Assembly: GCA_903821415.1 (NCBI GenBank)
Contig: CAIJLF010000104.1
Span: 1-10,146, forward strand
Reading direction: 5' to 3'
From: an uncultured bacterium
GTDB lineage: Bacteria > Patescibacteriota > Minisyncoccia > Phycocordibacterales > UBA9973
Length of the DNA: 10,146 bases
Positions 1-6,033 of this stretch are shown in pieces (within the stretch, counting starts at the first letter, position 1; each line of letters starts with the position of its first letter). The notes below the pieces were generated by a model, which was not told the origin of the DNA, ran no database searches, and worked only from the letters and a program-made list of their open reading frames with translations. Position numbers and translations under genes: made by a program.

Positions 1-63
1 GAGCTTAAAAAGTATTGTAAATGGTGTAAAGTGAATACTAAACACAAAGAAATGAAGAAATAA
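1..63 (+). pseudogene. rpmG: second, inverted 3' end of rpmG (partial at window edge)
   Basis: The first 20 codons and the TAA stop read ELKKYCKWCK... and are identical to the C-terminal 20 residues of the complete L33 gene at 229-387, but on the opposite strand. They include the second zinc-binding CxxC pair of L33. Identity runs to the window edge, so I cannot tell whether a whole second gene lies to the left, or only a duplicated fragment, or an assembly fold-back. The copy points toward tRNA-Trp, whereas the usual bacterial order has rpmG and tRNA-Trp on the same strand; that makes the 229-387 copy the one in its normal place. Confidence 0.6.
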
Positions 64-85
64 AAAATCCCGTAAGGGGTTTTTT
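62..85. terminator. bidirectional intrinsic terminator, left copy
   Basis: A 10-bp hairpin with six A-T pairs, then TCCC/GGGG with one T-G pair and a GTAA loop. It starts in A6 and ends in T6, so it can work on either strand. On minus it lies just past the 3' end of tRNA-Trp; on plus it overlaps the stop codon of the inverted rpmG copy. Confidence 0.8.
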
Positions 86-99
86 ATTGTGTATTTGTG

Positions 100-170
100 C
101 GGGCGATGGAGGAATCGAACCCCCACCAAAAGTTTTGGAAACTTTCGTTCTACCACTAAACTAATCGCCC
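100..170 (-). tRNA. trnW: tRNA-Trp, anticodon CCA
   Basis: On minus the gene begins GGGCGAT and closes with ATCGCCC plus discriminator G. The D stem is GTTT/GAAC and the anticodon stem AAAGT/ACTTT encloses the loop TTCCAAA, giving anticodon CCA (plus positions 136-138). The variable loop is 4 nt (TGGT) and the T arm is GGGGG-TTCGATT-CCTCC. The 3' CCA is not encoded, as the next bases are CAC. A CCA anticodon reads UGG only, which argues against UGA being read as Trp in this genome. Order rpmG then tRNA-Trp on the same strand is the common bacterial arrangement; secE and nusG, which usually follow, are replaced here by the inverted rpmG copy. Confidence 0.95.
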
Positions 171-183
171 TAATAACGTATGT

Positions 184-192
184 ACTATAACA
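184..192 (-). promoter_or_regulatory. extended -10 promoter of tRNA-Trp
   Basis: On minus this reads TGTTATAGT, an extended -10 (TGn plus a 5/6 match to TATAAT), 13 nt before the tRNA 5' end. No good -35 is visible. It lies inside the spacer of the inverted repeat, so it is not duplicated. Confidence 0.55.
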
Positions 193-203
193 TAATAACA
201 CTA

Positions 204-291
204 AATAAAAAACCCCTTACGGGATTTTTTATTTCTTCATTTCTTTGTGTTTAGTATTCACTTTACACCATTTACAATACTTTTTAAGCTC
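204..291. repeat. right arm of 88-bp perfect inverted repeat
   Basis: Exact reverse complement of 1-88. It covers the rpmG terminator and the last 20 codons of the complete rpmG gene; the first 32 codons of rpmG lie outside the visible repeat. Confidence 0.95.
207..230. terminator. bidirectional intrinsic terminator after rpmG
   Basis: Inverted copy of the 62-85 hairpin (10 bp, TTAC loop on plus, A6/T6 flanks). On minus it begins inside the TAA stop codon of rpmG (229-231), so the stop codon and the terminator stem overlap. Confidence 0.8.
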
Positions 292-387
292 AATCTTTTT
301 AGTGACGAGTTTTTTGTTTTTACTTGACCAGTAGTTAATGCGTTTGCATTTAGTACAGCCCAATTTGAAAAGTCTATCTTGTGACAT
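229..387 (-). CDS. rpmG: 50S ribosomal protein L33
   Basis: A 52-residue protein beginning MSQDRLFKLGC and ending in a Lys-rich tail. Ribosomal protein L33 sits in the large subunit near the E site and is typically 49-55 residues. The zinc-binding form is recognisable from two CxxC pairs (C11/C14 and C38/C41) and the typical IELKKYC stretch before the second pair. Start is the ATG at 387, giving full family length; no Shine-Dalgarno is visible. A possible -10 (TATAGT, plus 400-405) lies 12 nt upstream but has no clear -35. The same strand then carries the terminator and tRNA-Trp. The 67-codon reading frame at 258-461 overlaps it in another frame and is not the gene. The last 20 codons are repeated inverted at the window start. 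Confidence 0.9.
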   Translation of the reverse strand: MSQDRLFKLGCTKCKRINYWSSKNKKLVTKKIELKKYCKWCKVNTKHKEMKK

Positions 388-442
388 AATCCATACAATA
401 CTATAAAACGCTTAATAATGCAACCTGTAGCAAACAAAGATA

Positions 443-552
443 GGCTAATAGAAATAGTCATTTAAAATGCCTTGCGCAGGACGTCGGCCCGAGCAGAGCA
501 AAATCTCAGCAGGGATTTATGTGTGCATTTTAAAAGATTATTTCTATTGGCC
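443..552 (+). repeat. 110-bp palindromic element / possible structured RNA
   Basis: Left arm 443-470 pairs with right arm 525-552 as a 28-bp stem. Read as plus-strand RNA it has 25 Watson-Crick pairs, two G-U pairs and one A-A mismatch; on minus the G-U pairs become A-C mismatches. The 54-nt apical part is much more GC-rich than its surroundings and holds a second hairpin, AAATCTC-AGCA-GGGATTT (501-518), again with one plus-strand G-U pair. The arms are bordered by TA on both sides (441-442 and 553-554), as a TA-targeting miniature transposon would leave. It could also act as the alr terminator or be a small RNA. I do not recognise the family. Confidence 0.6.
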
Positions 553-560
553 TAAATGTA

Positions 561-1739
561 CTATTTTATAACCCTTGGCAACAAAGCACTTATTTTCGTA
601 GTTACTTCATAATTTATAGTACCCATATGCTTTGCAACTTCCTCTGCTGTAATTCTGGCCTTCCCTTGCAAACCTATTATCACCACCTCATCACCTTCTT
701 TCACATCTTTAATATGGGACACATCAACGACAGTCATATTCATAGCTACTCTTCCCAAGATTTTTACTTTCTTGCCTTTAATTAGAAAAGCACCATTGTT
801 TGACATCGATCGTGTAAGCCCATCTGCATAGCCTTGCGGTATTATAGCTATCTTTGTAGCTTTCTTAGTTATATAAGTGAGCCCATATCCTATCGGATAA
901 TTGGCAGGGATAATTTTGACCTGAGCAACATGAGTCACCCACTTCAACACCGGCTTCAAAATTATCTTCTTTTTATTTAGATACTCAATATGCTCACTAG
1001 GCCACATACCGTAAAGTCCAATGCCTAGACGCACTATACTGTGTAGATTATCCCCTTTCTCATAAACAAGAATTCCAGAAGTCGCCGATATATGAGTATG
1101 AATATCTTTATATCCATTAGCTTTGAAAATTTCTACACACTTGTGGTATGTATCTATCTGTCTATTCGCATGAGTAGAATTCATCGTATCTTCTATGTTT
1201 GCAAAATGTGAATATACTCCATCCAAAATAATATTATTTAAATTTTCGATTTCCTTAATAATATTTTCTACTTGACTAGGCATTATACCTTCACGTCCTA
1301 GATATGAATCTACTGCTAAATGAATTTTTACTTTCTTTTTTAAAACAGACGCAATGCGATTTATTTTCAAAAGATGAATTAAATCAAAAGCTGAAAGTAT
1401 CGCATTTATCTTTATCGCTCTTTTAACCCCGTCTTCGTTCAAAAACCCAAATATTAAAATAGGCTTTTTACTCACATTTCTAACTCTCTCGGCTTCTTCG
1501 ATACTATCCACTTGGAAGTAGTCAACATAAGAACTTAAAATTTTCGCCACATCTCTATCTCCGTGTCCATAAGCATTGGCCTTTATAACCGCTACTATCT
1601 TCGTTTTATCTTTCAACAAACCCCTAAATTGCTTGATATTGTGTATCAAATTATCTTTAGAAATTTCGAGATAAGACAGGAATCCATCATTCATAGGTTT
1701 CATTCTAGCATTTTCGTAAAATTTTGGTATACTAGCCAT
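561..1739 (-). CDS. alr: alanine racemase
   Basis: Pyridoxal-phosphate enzyme that interconverts L- and D-alanine in the cytoplasm, supplying D-Ala for the peptidoglycan stem peptide. The 392-residue product has the fold type III barrel signature with the PLP lysine in AVIKANAYGHG (K53), a central HISATSG segment, RLGIGLYG, the GYGLTY segment expected to hold the catalytic tyrosine, GYADGLTR, and the C-terminal GRVAMNM. Length is slightly over the family norm because of the N-terminus: family members usually start about 7-10 residues before the first strand (here YLEIS). Internal ATGs at 1703 (M13) and 1694 (M16) are therefore plausible true starts. The annotated ATG at 1739 lies only 6 nt from the tRNA-Leu 5' end on the other strand. 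Stop is TAG. It groups with murB and murA as a wall-precursor cluster. Confidence 0.93.
   Translation of the reverse strand: MASIPKFYENARMKPMNDGFLSYLEISKDNLIHNIKQFRGLLKDKTKIVAVIKANAYGHGDRDVAKILSSYVDYFQVDSIEEAERVRNVSKKPILIFGFLNEDGVKRAIKINAILSAFDLIHLLKINRIASVLKKKVKIHLAVDSYLGREGIMPSQVENIIKEIENLNNIILDGVYSHFANIEDTMNSTHANRQIDTYHKCVEIFKANGYKDIHTHISATSGILVYEKGDNLHSIVRLGIGLYGMWPSEHIEYLNKKKIILKPVLKWVTHVAQVKIIPANYPIGYGLTYITKKATKIAIIPQGYADGLTRSMSNNGAFLIKGKKVKILGRVAMNMTVVDVSHIKDVKEGDEVVIIGLQGKARITAEEVAKHMGTINYEVTTKISALLPRVIK
1725..1733 (+). promoter_or_regulatory. extended -10 promoter of tRNA-Leu
   Basis: TGGTATACT, an extended -10 (TGn plus a 5/6 match to TATAAT), lies 12 nt before the tRNA-Leu 5' end. 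It falls inside the annotated first codons of alr on the opposite strand, another reason to suspect that alr starts at 1703 or 1694. Confidence 0.55.
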
Positions 1740-1745
1740 ATGTTT

Positions 1746-1827
1746 GCCGGAGTGGCGGAATTGGTATACGCGCGCGACTCAAAATCGCGTCTCGCAAGGG
1801 ATGGAGGTTCAAGTCCTCTCTCCGGCA
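1746..1827 (+). tRNA. trnL: tRNA-Leu, anticodon CAA
   Basis: Class II tRNA. Acceptor strands GCCGGAG and CTCCGGC pair fully; the anticodon stem CGCGA/TCGCG encloses CTCAAAA, giving anticodon CAA (1780-1782). A 13-nt variable arm with a CTC...GGG-type hairpin follows, then the T arm GGAGG-TTCAAGT-CCTCT and discriminator A at 1827. The following bases are CAA, so the 3' CCA is not encoded. It is divergent from alr and convergent with murB. Confidence 0.95.
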
Positions 1828-1832
1828 CAAAC

Positions 1833-1862
1833 AAAATACAAGTTATATATATATGTATTTTT
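1833..1862. terminator. possible AT-rich terminator between tRNA-Leu and murB
   Basis: AAAATACA (1833-1840) pairs with TGTATTTT (1854-1861) around an alternating TA loop, followed by T and C. The stem is all A-T except one pair, so it is weak, but the position, 5 nt past tRNA-Leu and between convergent genes, is right. A 12-bp perfect palindrome AGACGGCCGTCT (1874-1885) lies just beyond it without a T tract. Confidence 0.35.
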
Positions 1863-1911
1863 CTACATTTTATAGACGGCCGTCTCATAATTGTAATTCG
1901 TTAATTCTCGA

Positions 1912-2946
1912 TTATATTATTTCGGGCTCTTGTTCAAGTTCTATGCCAAACCTGTCTTTCACTATTTTAATTATCTCATTTCGAGCTTTTTTTATGTCCT
2001 CACAGGTAGCATTACTTGTATTTACTAATACAAGAGCATTTTTTTCGTATACAGTAACATTGCCAAAAGACTTACCTTTTAAGCCAGCATTTTCTATAAG
2101 CCAGCCTGCTGGGACTTTTGTATGACTTTCATCTACAGAGAAAAATTTGGCATCAGGAAAATCTATTTTTATTCTTTCAGCTATAGAATTTAAAACTATT
2201 GGGTTCTTAAAAAACGAACCAACATTTGGAATAATATTTGGATCAGGCAATTTTTCTTTCCTTATATAAATAATCGCATCTCTTATCTGAGAAAGAGTAG
2301 GATTAATTATTTCTAAGTCTTCAAAATATTTTGCTACACCAGGATATTTAGGAATTGAGGGTAAAGACTTATTCAATCTAAATGTTACCGAAGTTATTAT
2401 ATACCTACCTTTTGCTTCGTTCTTGAAAATACTATCTCTGTATCCGAACTTACAATCTTTATTTAATATTTTATAAAATTCACATTTTTCTATATCGAAA
2501 GCTTCTACTTCTACTATCGTGTCTTTCACTTCGGACCCATACCCACCAATATTCTGTACTGGACTCGCTCCTACAGTTCCTGGAATCAGTGAAAGTGCTT
2601 CAATGCCTGTAAGATTCATCTCTACAGATTTACGAACAAAGTTATCCCAATTCTCACCAGCACTAACTTTGATATCTACGTATTCAGGAGTTTCATTAAT
2701 AATTTCAAAACCTTTAATTTCAATCTTAAGGGCTATCACATTTAAAACCCCATCAGAAAAAACAATATTTGAACCTCCTCCTAATACAAAAATCGGTATA
2801 TTCTTATACTTTCCATCGCTTTCCGCTATAGCGTAAAGCGATGGAAGTTCATCTATAGAGGAAATAACTGTAAAATATCGAAACTGCCCTCCTACTTTTA
2901 GGGTTGAATAATTCTTGATATCCACATATTCCTCTACTTTTATCAT
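1912..2946 (-). CDS. murB: UDP-N-acetylenolpyruvoylglucosamine reductase
   Basis: FAD/NADPH enzyme that reduces UDP-GlcNAc-enolpyruvate (the MurA product) to UDP-MurNAc in the cytoplasm. The 344 residues match the E. coli-type (type I) MurB length. Visible motifs in order: FAD-binding VLGGGSN (54-60), IPGTVGASPVQNIGGYG (121-137), the GYRDS segment with Tyr169 typical of type I, NVGSFFKNP with the proposed proton-donor Ser244, KVPAGWLIENAGLKG (277-291), and a C-terminal EPE containing the second catalytic acid. Start is the ATG at 2946. A consensus extended -10 ends exactly 6 nt before it, so the mRNA is probably leaderless; no Shine-Dalgarno is present. Stop is TAA. It is divergent from murA, the preceding enzyme of the pathway. 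Confidence 0.95.
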   Translation of the reverse strand: MIKVEEYVDIKNYSTLKVGGQFRYFTVISSIDELPSLYAIAESDGKYKNIPIFVLGGGSNIVFSDGVLNVIALKIEIKGFEIINETPEYVDIKVSAGENWDNFVRKSVEMNLTGIEALSLIPGTVGASPVQNIGGYGSEVKDTIVEVEAFDIEKCEFYKILNKDCKFGYRDSIFKNEAKGRYIITSVTFRLNKSLPSIPKYPGVAKYFEDLEIINPTLSQIRDAIIYIRKEKLPDPNIIPNVGSFFKNPIVLNSIAERIKIDFPDAKFFSVDESHTKVPAGWLIENAGLKGKSFGNVTVYEKNALVLVNTSNATCEDIKKARNEIIKIVKDRFGIELEQEPEII

Positions 2947-2947
2947 C

Positions 2948-2976
2948 TTGCAATTATATCATATATGAGATATACT
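2948..2976 (+). promoter_or_regulatory. murA promoter, overlapping the murB promoter
   Basis: TTGCAA (2948-2953), a 17-nt spacer and TATACT (2971-2976) form a good sigma-70-type promoter, predicting a start near 2983 and a leader of about 30 nt to the murA ATG at 3013. It shares DNA with the murB -10. A 10-bp perfect palindrome TCATATATGA (2959-2968) and ATATC-N8-GATAT (2956-2973) lie between the two -10 boxes and could be an operator. Confidence 0.6.
2953..2961 (-). promoter_or_regulatory. extended -10 of murB (leaderless)
   Basis: On minus this reads TGATATAAT, a perfect extended -10. Only 6 nt (TGCAAG) separate it from the murB ATG, so transcription should start at or within a base of the A of ATG. 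Confidence 0.7.
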
Positions 2977-3012
2977 AAGCAAGTAATAAAATTATTAATA
3001 ATAACGATAATT

Positions 3013-4527
3013 ATGAAAAAACAAACAGAATTACAAAAAATAGGACTTTTCATCAAAGAGTTGAGAGAAAGAAAACTTATGACTCAAGATGATTTCGCTA
3101 AAGCACTTGAGACTTCCCAAAGCGCTGTCGCTCGAATGGAAAAAGGTGAACAGAACTTCAGTACTGAAATCCTCGGTAAAATTAGTGAGGTTTTAAACCA
3201 GCAAATAGTTTCCTTATCTAATTCATCGATAGACTTTCAAATAACTGGAGGCAAAAAATTGCACGGTAGTATCAATACTAACTTCTCAAAGAACGGAGCA
3301 GTCGGACTCCTTTGCGCTTCCCTCCTTAACCGTGGCAAGACAACTCTTCACGGTATAGCCCGGATAGAAGAAGTCTATAGAGTCATCGAGATCCTTGAGA
3401 GCATAGGTGTATCTGTTAAATGGCTTGATCAAAGTTCTGTATTGATTACTCCACCAGCTAAATTTAGCCTAGAAAATATAAATGTAGCTTCTGCTATAAA
3501 GACTCGTTCTGTCATTATGCTTATCGGCCCACTAATTCACCTACTCCCTTCTTTTTCTATACCTCATGCTTCAGGATGCAAGCTAGGTAAGAGAACTATC
3601 TCTGCTCATACCTACGCCTTAGAAGATTTGGGTGTTAAAATAAAAACAACAAACGATGCATATAAAATTGAGAATAATAAATTAAAGGCAGCAGACATCG
3701 TCATGTATGAAGCTGGAGATACAGCCTGTGAAAATATCTTAACTGCTGTATCAAAAATTAATGGAACCTCAACCATCAGATTTGCAAGTGCAAACTACAT
3801 GGTGCAAGAAATATGTTTCTTCTTAGAAAAACTTGGAGTAAAAATAGAAGGAATAGGTACATCGACTCTAAAAATTCACGGGGTTAAAGATATAAATATG
3901 GATATCGAATATACCAATAGTGAAGACCCTATAGAGTCTATGATGTTCATCTCTGCAGCCATAACTACAGACTCAGAACTTAAAATTCTACGTTGTCCTA
4001 TTGATTTCTTATCTCTTGAATTAGAAAAGCTAAAAAGAATGGGACTAAAATATAAAATAACTAAACAATATAAATCATACAACGAAAGAACCAATCTCGT
4101 GGATCTACATATATACCCTTCTAAGTTAAAAGCATTGGAGGATAAAATACATGCTACACCTTACCCAGGAATCAATATGGACAACCTACCATTCTTCGTA
4201 CCCATAGCAATCAAAGCGAAAGGTCAGACAATGATACACGACTGGGTATACGAGAACCGCGCTATATACTTCACAGAGCTAAATAGACTAGGTGCTAGTG
4301 TGACTCTAGCTGACCCACATAGAGTTTATATCCAAGGAGGCACTCCTCTTAAAGCTGCCCAAGTTGTCTGCCCTCCTGCCCTTCGCCCTGCTATGATCAT
4401 CCTTATAGGAATGCTAGGAGCCAACGGAACTTCTATCCTTCGCAATGTCTATATGATTAGTCGTGGCTATGAAGAAATAGCAGAACGCCTAAACTCCATC
4501 GGTGCTGATATTAAAATACTGAAATAA
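3013..4527 (+). CDS. murA: UDP-GlcNAc 1-carboxyvinyltransferase with N-terminal HTH domain
   Basis: Transfers enolpyruvate from PEP to UDP-GlcNAc, the first committed peptidoglycan step. At 504 residues it is about 85 longer than E. coli MurA because of an XRE/Cro-type helix-turn-helix domain at about residues 8-62 (LMTQDDFAKALETSQSAVAR and following). The catalytic part keeps the Lys93-Asn94 pair (SKNGA), Arg165, the PEP-reactive Cys189 in SGCKLGKR, the proton-handling Asp390 in GINMDNL, YENR, Arg458 in ALRPAM and Arg484 in SRGYEEI. By my alignment the position of E. coli Asp123 is Ser. The intact cysteine predicts fosfomycin sensitivity at this site. I chose the ATG at 3013 rather than 2965, because 2965 lies upstream of the predicted transcription start and its extra residues are Ile/Leu-rich and unlike the family. 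The downstream glycosylase gene follows after 5 bp. Confidence 0.93.
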   Translation: MKKQTELQKIGLFIKELRERKLMTQDDFAKALETSQSAVARMEKGEQNFSTEILGKISEVLNQQIVSLSNSSIDFQITGGKKLHGSINTNFSKNGAVGLLCASLLNRGKTTLHGIARIEEVYRVIEILESIGVSVKWLDQSSVLITPPAKFSLENINVASAIKTRSVIMLIGPLIHLLPSFSIPHASGCKLGKRTISAHTYALEDLGVKIKTTNDAYKIENNKLKAADIVMYEAGDTACENILTAVSKINGTSTIRFASANYMVQEICFFLEKLGVKIEGIGTSTLKIHGVKDINMDIEYTNSEDPIESMMFISAAITTDSELKILRCPIDFLSLELEKLKRMGLKYKITKQYKSYNERTNLVDLHIYPSKLKALEDKIHATPYPGINMDNLPFFVPIAIKAKGQTMIHDWVYENRAIYFTELNRLGASVTLADPHRVYIQGGTPLKAAQVVCPPALRPAMIILIGMLGANGTSILRNVYMISRGYEEIAERLNSIGADIKILK

Positions 4528-4532
4528 ATTTT

Positions 4533-5150
4533 ATGAAATCCAAAAGAGAACAATTAGATATACTTAATCTCTATTGGGAAAAGAACTGTAAGTGTGAATT
4601 AAAAAAGACAGCCTCAAGAGCTGTATTTGGTGATGGAAATGCAGAGAGTGAGATCGTATTTATAGGCGAAGCTCCAGGTAAAAAGGAAGACGAAGGAGGA
4701 AAACCTTTCCTAGGTGCTGCAGGAAAATTCCTCGATGAAATGCTTGAAGGCATCAAAATGACGCGTCGCGCTTCAGTTGACGGTGCGCGACATGATTTCG
4801 CAAAATCAAATATCTATATAACCAATATCGTTAAGTATCGTCCGCCAAACAACAGAGATCCTGAGCAAAAAGAGAAAGATGATTGTAATGAATGGTTGAT
4901 AAACGAGTTGAAAATAATATCACCCAAATTGATTGTATTTCTAGGTAGACACTCCATGCTCCGATTTTTCCCGAAGGAAAAAATCGGAAACATTCATGGC
5001 AAACTTATGATCATAAATACTAAAGAATTTGGAAAACAAGCATTCCTACCGCTATATCACCCTGCAGCTGCCCTTTACAATGGAGGAATGAGAGAAACTC
5101 TTATAAAAGATTTTAAAAAGATTCCAAAAGCATTAGAAAAAATTATTTAG
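4533..5150 (+). CDS. uracil-DNA glycosylase, family 4/5-like
   Basis: Removes uracil from DNA to begin base-excision repair. The 205-residue protein shows motif A GEAPGKKEDEGGKPFLGAAG (45-64), then ITNIVKYRPPNNRDP (96-110), a VFLGRHS strand (135-141) and the motif B histidine HPA (176-178). Family 4 enzymes bind a 4Fe-4S cluster through four Cys (CxxC near the N-terminus, one in VKCRPP, one about 16 residues later). Here the first pair is CxC (C19, C21), the third position is Tyr102, and Cys118 remains, so the cluster is probably altered or lost. An extra segment of about 13 residues (77-89, RRASVDGARHDF) precedes IYITN and is encoded by a GC-rich hairpin. Start is the ATG 5 bp after murA, suggesting one transcript. 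Stop is TAG, then a strong terminator. Confidence 0.88.
   Translation: MKSKREQLDILNLYWEKNCKCELKKTASRAVFGDGNAESEIVFIGEAPGKKEDEGGKPFLGAAGKFLDEMLEGIKMTRRASVDGARHDFAKSNIYITNIVKYRPPNNRDPEQKEKDDCNEWLINELKIISPKLIVFLGRHSMLRFFPKEKIGNIHGKLMIINTKEFGKQAFLPLYHPAAALYNGGMRETLIKDFKKIPKALEKII
4765..4791 (+). repeat. GC-rich palindrome inside the glycosylase gene
   Basis: GTCGCGC (4765-4771) and GCGCGAC (4785-4791) form a 7-bp perfect stem with a 13-nt loop. The patch is far more GC-rich than the rest of the gene and encodes the residues that appear to be an insertion relative to other family-4 enzymes. ATGA borders it on both sides (4758-4761 and 4792-4795). Confidence 0.6.
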
Positions 5151-5199
5151 CTTCTATTTTTCGTAGTAAAGCTTTTCAAGAAAAAATGTCTGGCCCCTC

Positions 5200-5226
5200 G
5201 TCCTCCCTCGTCCGAGGACTTTTTTA
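5200..5226 (+). terminator. intrinsic terminator of the murA-glycosylase operon
   Basis: GTCCTC (5200-5205) pairs with GAGGAC (5214-5219) around an 8-nt loop and is followed directly by T6. It lies 50 nt past the glycosylase stop, between convergent genes. Confidence 0.85.
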
Positions 5227-5250
5227 TTGATAAGGTTTACGGAGATAAAT

Positions 5251-6027
5251 TTAAATATTTTTTATTTCCAAACACATAAACATAGGGATCTCTTTACGAG
5301 CTCTATCTTCTGCAGCTTGTCTTGGACCTGTCTGACTTTGCTTATGAGAAATCCACTCTTCTAGACGGGTGATAGCAAAACCGTTCTTGGAGAACAACTT
5401 TACATAGTCTTGGAGTGAGCGATGGAAAGATATCGTCTTAATCTTCTTCTTTGGGTTCTTCTCTCCTGGGGTCATATCTATATATATTTTAGAAGGAGAT
5501 AAATATTGACTAACGATTCTCGACTGTACCCCATTATCAAAGGACCAATCACTACCTTGAGGTACTCTAAATGCAGGATGATTAAGAACCAACACAATTT
5601 TCCCATCTTTCTTTAGAACTCTTTTGCATTCAGCAAAAACTTCTCCAACATTTTCAATATTCTGAATGGCTAGAACTACTACAATAGTATCAATAGAATT
5701 ATCTTTTAAAAATTGCGCTCTATGTGCTGGTGAAATATAAAACGATACTTTTTCTTTAATATTTTTCTTAGCTGTTTCAATAAGATTCTTAGATAGGTCA
5801 GAAGCAAACACATCTGCCCCAGCGTGTGCAAAAACATTCGCAAAATAACCCTGTCCACAAGCTAGATCATAGACTCGCTCCCCTTTCTTTATATCAAGAA
5901 TGCGAAGCAAATTCGGCAATACAACTTTAGCTTGATAACTATCATCATTTTTAAGCAATTCATCATACCAGCTGGCAACACTATTCCAAGAGGTATCCTT
6001 TGATTTTATAGGTAAATTTTTCTTCAT
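5251..6027 (-). CDS. class I SAM-dependent methyltransferase, substrate unknown
   Basis: A 258-residue cytoplasmic protein with the Rossmann-type methyltransferase fold: motif I VYDLACGQGYFA (52-63) binds S-adenosylmethionine, Asp77 in FASDLSK is the expected ribose-contacting acid at the end of strand 2, IDTIVVVLAIQNI (112-124) is motif IV, and RVLKKDGKIVLVLNH (136-150) is the post-motif strand. The closest broad group is the UbiE/Methyltransf_11 type. A C-terminal part of about 100 residues, with NHPAFR, SFHRSLQDYVKLF and EEWISHKQS, looks conserved in kind but does not name a substrate. Start is the ATG at 6027. An extended -10 ends 6 nt upstream, suggesting a leaderless message. It stands as its own transcription unit, convergent with the glycosylase operon. 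Stop is TAA. Confidence 0.85.
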   Translation of the reverse strand: MKKNLPIKSKDTSWNSVASWYDELLKNDDSYQAKVVLPNLLRILDIKKGERVYDLACGQGYFANVFAHAGADVFASDLSKNLIETAKKNIKEKVSFYISPAHRAQFLKDNSIDTIVVVLAIQNIENVGEVFAECKRVLKKDGKIVLVLNHPAFRVPQGSDWSFDNGVQSRIVSQYLSPSKIYIDMTPGEKNPKKKIKTISFHRSLQDYVKLFSKNGFAITRLEEWISHKQSQTGPRQAAEDRARKEIPMFMCLEIKNI

Positions 6028-6033
6028 TCGAAC

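Larger units (their letters stand above)
1..88. repeat. left arm of 88-bp perfect inverted repeat
   Basis: Positions 1-88 are the exact reverse complement of 204-291 (paired positions sum to 292). Pairing fails at 89/203, so the 115-bp spacer 89-203 holds only the tRNA-Trp gene and its promoter. The arm contains the rpmG 3' end and a terminator hairpin. The left boundary is cut by the window, so the arm may be longer. Confidence 0.95.

Noticed and set aside
258..461. 67-codon minus-strand frame with a hydrophobic start
   Set aside because: It overlaps rpmG in another frame; rpmG has clear family motifs and this frame has none.
1874..1885. 12-bp perfect palindrome AGACGGCCGTCT as terminator or operator
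   Set aside because: No T tract follows, the possible stem is only 4 bp with a 4-nt loop, and no regulator or second copy is in view.
1563..1904. 113-codon plus-strand frame spanning the tRNA-Leu gene
   Set aside because: It reads through the tRNA and antisense to alr, and its composition does not look like a protein.
2965..3012. Upstream ATG that would add 16 residues to MurA
   Set aside because: It lies before the predicted transcription start near 2983, and the added Ile/Leu-rich residues do not belong to the HTH domain.
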